Notes under the pieces: model-generated
What the model was told of the DNA's origin: nothing
The model's database searches: none
What the model saw: the letters and a program-made list of their open reading frames with translations, nothing else
Part shown: one piece after another, positions 62,412-64,000 of the stretch
How the letters are laid out: the number at the start of each line of letters is the position of its first letter
Numbering within the stretch: position 1 is the stretch's first letter
Assembly: GCF_000731675.1 (NCBI RefSeq)
Contig: NZ_JMIT01000001.1
Coordinates: forward strand, 188,712-252,711
Origin: Pseudomonas capeferrum
GTDB lineage: Bacteria; Pseudomonadota; Gammaproteobacteria; Pseudomonadales; Pseudomonadaceae
Reading direction: 5' to 3'
DNA length: 64,000 nucleotides
Position numbers and translations under genes: made by a program

Positions 62412-63156
62412 TTGCAGCCTCCGCAGCCTTGATGGCCTTGTTCAGTTGCGCGACCAGAATGTCGTGGCGGCCCTTCGGCACGCATTCGGCCGAGCCGTAT
62501 TCGCCAATGAACCAGTCGCGGGTCGTCTGTGTGCAGCGGTCGAGCAGGGCGCTGATGCCGGCCGCCTGAACGCTGGTGACATTCGCCGTCGGCACGGCTG
62601 CATGGCCATCGTCGTCCTCGCCCCGGGTGGTGAGGTTGAGCAGGGCGCTCATGACGTAGCGCTTGCCATAGCTGGTAGACGATCCGACTGCCTGGACAGC
62701 GTTCTTGCTGCCGCTGGTGTCGAGCGGCAGCAGCATGGTGGTGCTTTCACGGTGGCCGGCGCGGTGCATCAGGATGCCGGTGACGCTCATGCCGCCCGGC
62801 GTGTTCTCGACCTTGAAGGTGATCGCGAACCCGTGGGCCTGCATGATGGGCTTGATGACGTCGTTGATGTCCTCAAATGTTGCATAGTCGCTGCGCTTCT
62901 GGCCGTTCACTACGATGGCGCCGCGCTCGGCAATGCTCGGGATGTCGCTCTGCATGGCAGCCATGGCCGCGTTGAATTCAGCCTCGGCGTCGCGGGCTTG
63001 CATGCGCTCGTGCATCGCCATCAGGCGCTCAAGCTTGTCGATGTCGCAGGTTGGGTCGGTGGCCGCCCGGCTGATTACGGCGAGGATGCTGCTGTCTGCC
63101 TGCGCGGGCGCGGCCACCTGGCGGCGCTGCTCCGGCACAATGATCGTGCTGCTCAT
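62395..63156 (-). CDS. ERF-family single-strand annealing protein
   Basis: The 253-residue protein is an ERF recombinase: 'FNAAMAAMQSDIPSIAERGA', 'YATFEDINDVIKPIMQAHGF' and 'AVGSSTSYGKRYVMSALLNL' are the conserved segments. ERF anneals complementary strands during phage genome circularisation and recombination. It overlaps the YqaJ gene and follows the coiled-coil gene by 10 bp. Confidence 0.93.
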   Translation of the reverse strand: MSSTIIVPEQRRQVAAPAQADSSILAVISRAATDPTCDIDKLERLMAMHERMQARDAEAEFNAAMAAMQSDIPSIAERGAIVVNGQKRSDYATFEDINDVIKPIMQAHGFAITFKVENTPGGMSVTGILMHRAGHRESTTMLLPLDTSGSKNAVQAVGSSTSYGKRYVMSALLNLTTRGEDDDGHAAVPTANVTSVQAAGISALLDRCTQTTRDWFIGEYGSAECVPKGRHDILVAQLNKAIKAAEAANADSQ

Positions 63157-63166
63157 GGTGGGTGCC

Positions 63167-64000
63167 TCAGTAGGAAATGGCGATGTTCGGGATCTTGCGC
63201 TGTGCGATCAGGGTGATCGCTTGCTTGGCGCATTCCTCTGTCATGCCGCCGGCGACAAAGGCCTCCAGGGCGGCGCGGTTGATGCTGGCGCGGTGTGCCT
63301 TATCGCGCTCGCGGGCCTCTTGCTGGCGAAGGATCTCGGCTGCTGCTGCATCGGCGCGGCGGCGTTCTTCCTGGCGAGCCTGCTCGGCGGCTTCCTCCTC
63401 CCGGCGGGCAGCGTCCTGGCGTTCTTGCTCCATCCGTTGCTCGGCGGCAACTCGGTCAGCCTCGGCCTGAATCCGCCCCCGCTCGGCTTGCTCGGCCTGC
63501 AGCTTGAGCTGAAGGCGCTGGTTCTCGGCTTCGCGCTCCTGCGCAGCAGCTTGGTCAATCAGCTCCTGCTCGCGGCGGGCGGCGGCTTCTCGCGCCTCCT
63601 GCTGTTCCTGAGCCACGCGCTGGCGTTCCAGCTCGACAGCGGCTTCCTGTGCCACCCGGATGCGGTCTTGTTCGGCGCGCTCTTCTGCTTCGCGGCGCAG
63701 GCGGGCCAGTTCGGCTTGCTCCGCCTCGAACTGCTCGCGCTTCTGGAGCGCTGCCCGCAAGCTGGTCAGCACCTTATCCTTGGTGTTTGCCGCTTCTGCC
63801 TCGAATTCCTCCCAGTGAGCCCCCAGTTGCATGCCTTCGGCTTCGGCAATAAGGCCTTTGAGTTGCAGGGAGTTCAGTTCGCCCAGGTCGTCTGCTAGCG
63901 TCTTCAGCCAGTTCAGGCGGTCGTTGTGGCGGTCGATGCGCGCATCCTCGGTGGCCTGCCAGTCATCCAGAGGTTTGCGCACCTCCTTCTGCCAGGATTC
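63167..64000 (-). CDS. coiled-coil phage protein upstream of ERF (5' end outside window)
   Basis: The frame is open to the window edge (278 codons visible). A GTG at 63982 is a weak start because the AGAAGGAG lies directly against it, so the true start is probably beyond 64 kb. The N-terminal part reads 'RKPLDDWQATEDARIDRHND'; the middle is a long Ala/Glu/Arg/Gln coiled coil ('EQAELARLRREAEERAEQDR' and onward); the end is a small domain 'GMTEECAKQAITLIAQRKIP'. Such proteins commonly precede ERF or Bet genes and may be recombination accessories. Confidence 0.82.
   Translation of the reverse strand, partial: ESWQKEVRKPLDDWQATEDARIDRHNDRLNWLKTLADDLGELNSLQLKGLIAEAEGMQLGAHWEEFEAEAANTKDKVLTSLRAALQKREQFEAEQAELARLRREAEERAEQDRIRVAQEAAVELERQRVAQEQQEAREAAARREQELIDQAAAQEREAENQRLQLKLQAEQAERGRIQAEADRVAAEQRMEQERQDAARREEEAAEQARQEERRRADAAAAEILRQQEARERDKAHRASINRAALEAFVAGGMTEECAKQAITLIAQRKIPNIAISY

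Larger units (their letters stand above)
51696..64000. mobile_element. prophage, left end and early region (right end outside window)
   Basis: Immediately after tRNA-Pro come a tyrosine integrase and an Xis-like gene, then about 11 kb of small, mostly leftward, tightly overlapping phage genes: NinX-like, ASCH, methyltransferase, YqaJ and ERF recombination proteins. No structural or lysis genes are seen, so this is the integration/early half. The left junction is probably within the tRNA 3' half. The right junction (attR) is beyond 64 kb. Confidence 0.93.

Noticed and set aside
63167..63982. Treating the coiled-coil phage gene as complete with a GTG start at 63982
   Set aside because: The Shine-Dalgarno-like AGAAGGAG abuts the GTG without spacing and the frame stays open to the window edge, so the gene is probably longer.

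Overview
The window is from a fluorescent pseudomonad of the Pseudomonas putida group. GC content is high, there are paired REP-like inverted repeats, and the protein sequences look putida-like. The order ansB, rbsBACRKD, nucleoside hydrolase, csp, thrS-infC-rpmI-rplT-pheST-ihfA-merR-tRNA-Pro matches what I remember of P. putida chromosomes; I could not check this by alignment.

Layout. (1) About 1-6.0 kb: an unassigned carboxylate or sugar-acid catabolic locus, with an RraA-like protein (cut by the window edge), a LysR regulator, and a minus-strand operon dctQ-dctM-dctP-nitrilase-HpaI-type aldolase. (2) 6.4-10.8 kb: small housekeeping genes (SPOR lipoprotein, HD protein, DUF1654, endonuclease I) and a TonB-dependent receptor. 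The DUF1654-endA pair has a near-consensus LexA box over its -10 element. (3) 10.8-21.7 kb: an amine (tyramine-type) oxidation cluster. It holds FAD oxidases, a RidA protein, an ornithine-cyclodeaminase-like 'tyramine oxidase subunit B', an outer-membrane barrel, an aldehyde dehydrogenase, an APC permease and a FeaR-like AraC activator. (4) 21.9-33.9 kb: a complete 4-hydroxyphenylacetate/homoprotocatechuate meta-cleavage pathway, with a two-component C1/C2 4-HPA 3-hydroxylase, hpaG1-G2-E-D-F-X-H-I, the activator hpaA and two hpaR paralogues. Parts 3 and 4 together would take tyramine or dopamine to 4-hydroxyphenylacetate, then homoprotocatechuate, then pyruvate and succinate semialdehyde.

(5) 33.9-42.4 kb: periplasmic glutaminase-asparaginase, the ribose operon rbsBACRKD behind a perfect LacI-type operator, and an exported nucleoside hydrolase that could supply ribose. 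(6) 42.3-51.5 kb: small envelope proteins, a cold-shock protein, and the translation operon thrS-infC-rpmI-rplT-pheS-pheT-ihfA-merR. infC probably uses the atypical AUU start. (7) 51.6-64.0 kb: tRNA-Pro(GGG) carrying the left end of a prophage. The prophage has a tyrosine integrase and Xis-like gene, then a leftward early region: NinX-like, ASCH, an exported protein, a DpdA/TGT-like TIM barrel, a C5 DNA methyltransferase with six repeats of one motif, a YqaJ exonuclease, an ERF annealing protein and a coiled-coil protein cut by the window edge. Three genes lie on the opposite strand and look like cargo ('moron') genes.

Regulatory threads seen directly in the sequence: a TTAAyrtrTTAA-type palindrome in the promoters of hpaG1 (two copies), hpaR and feaR; AANAANAA (Crc/Hfq-type) motifs just upstream of at least seven catabolic and transport start codons; a LexA box; and an RbsR operator.
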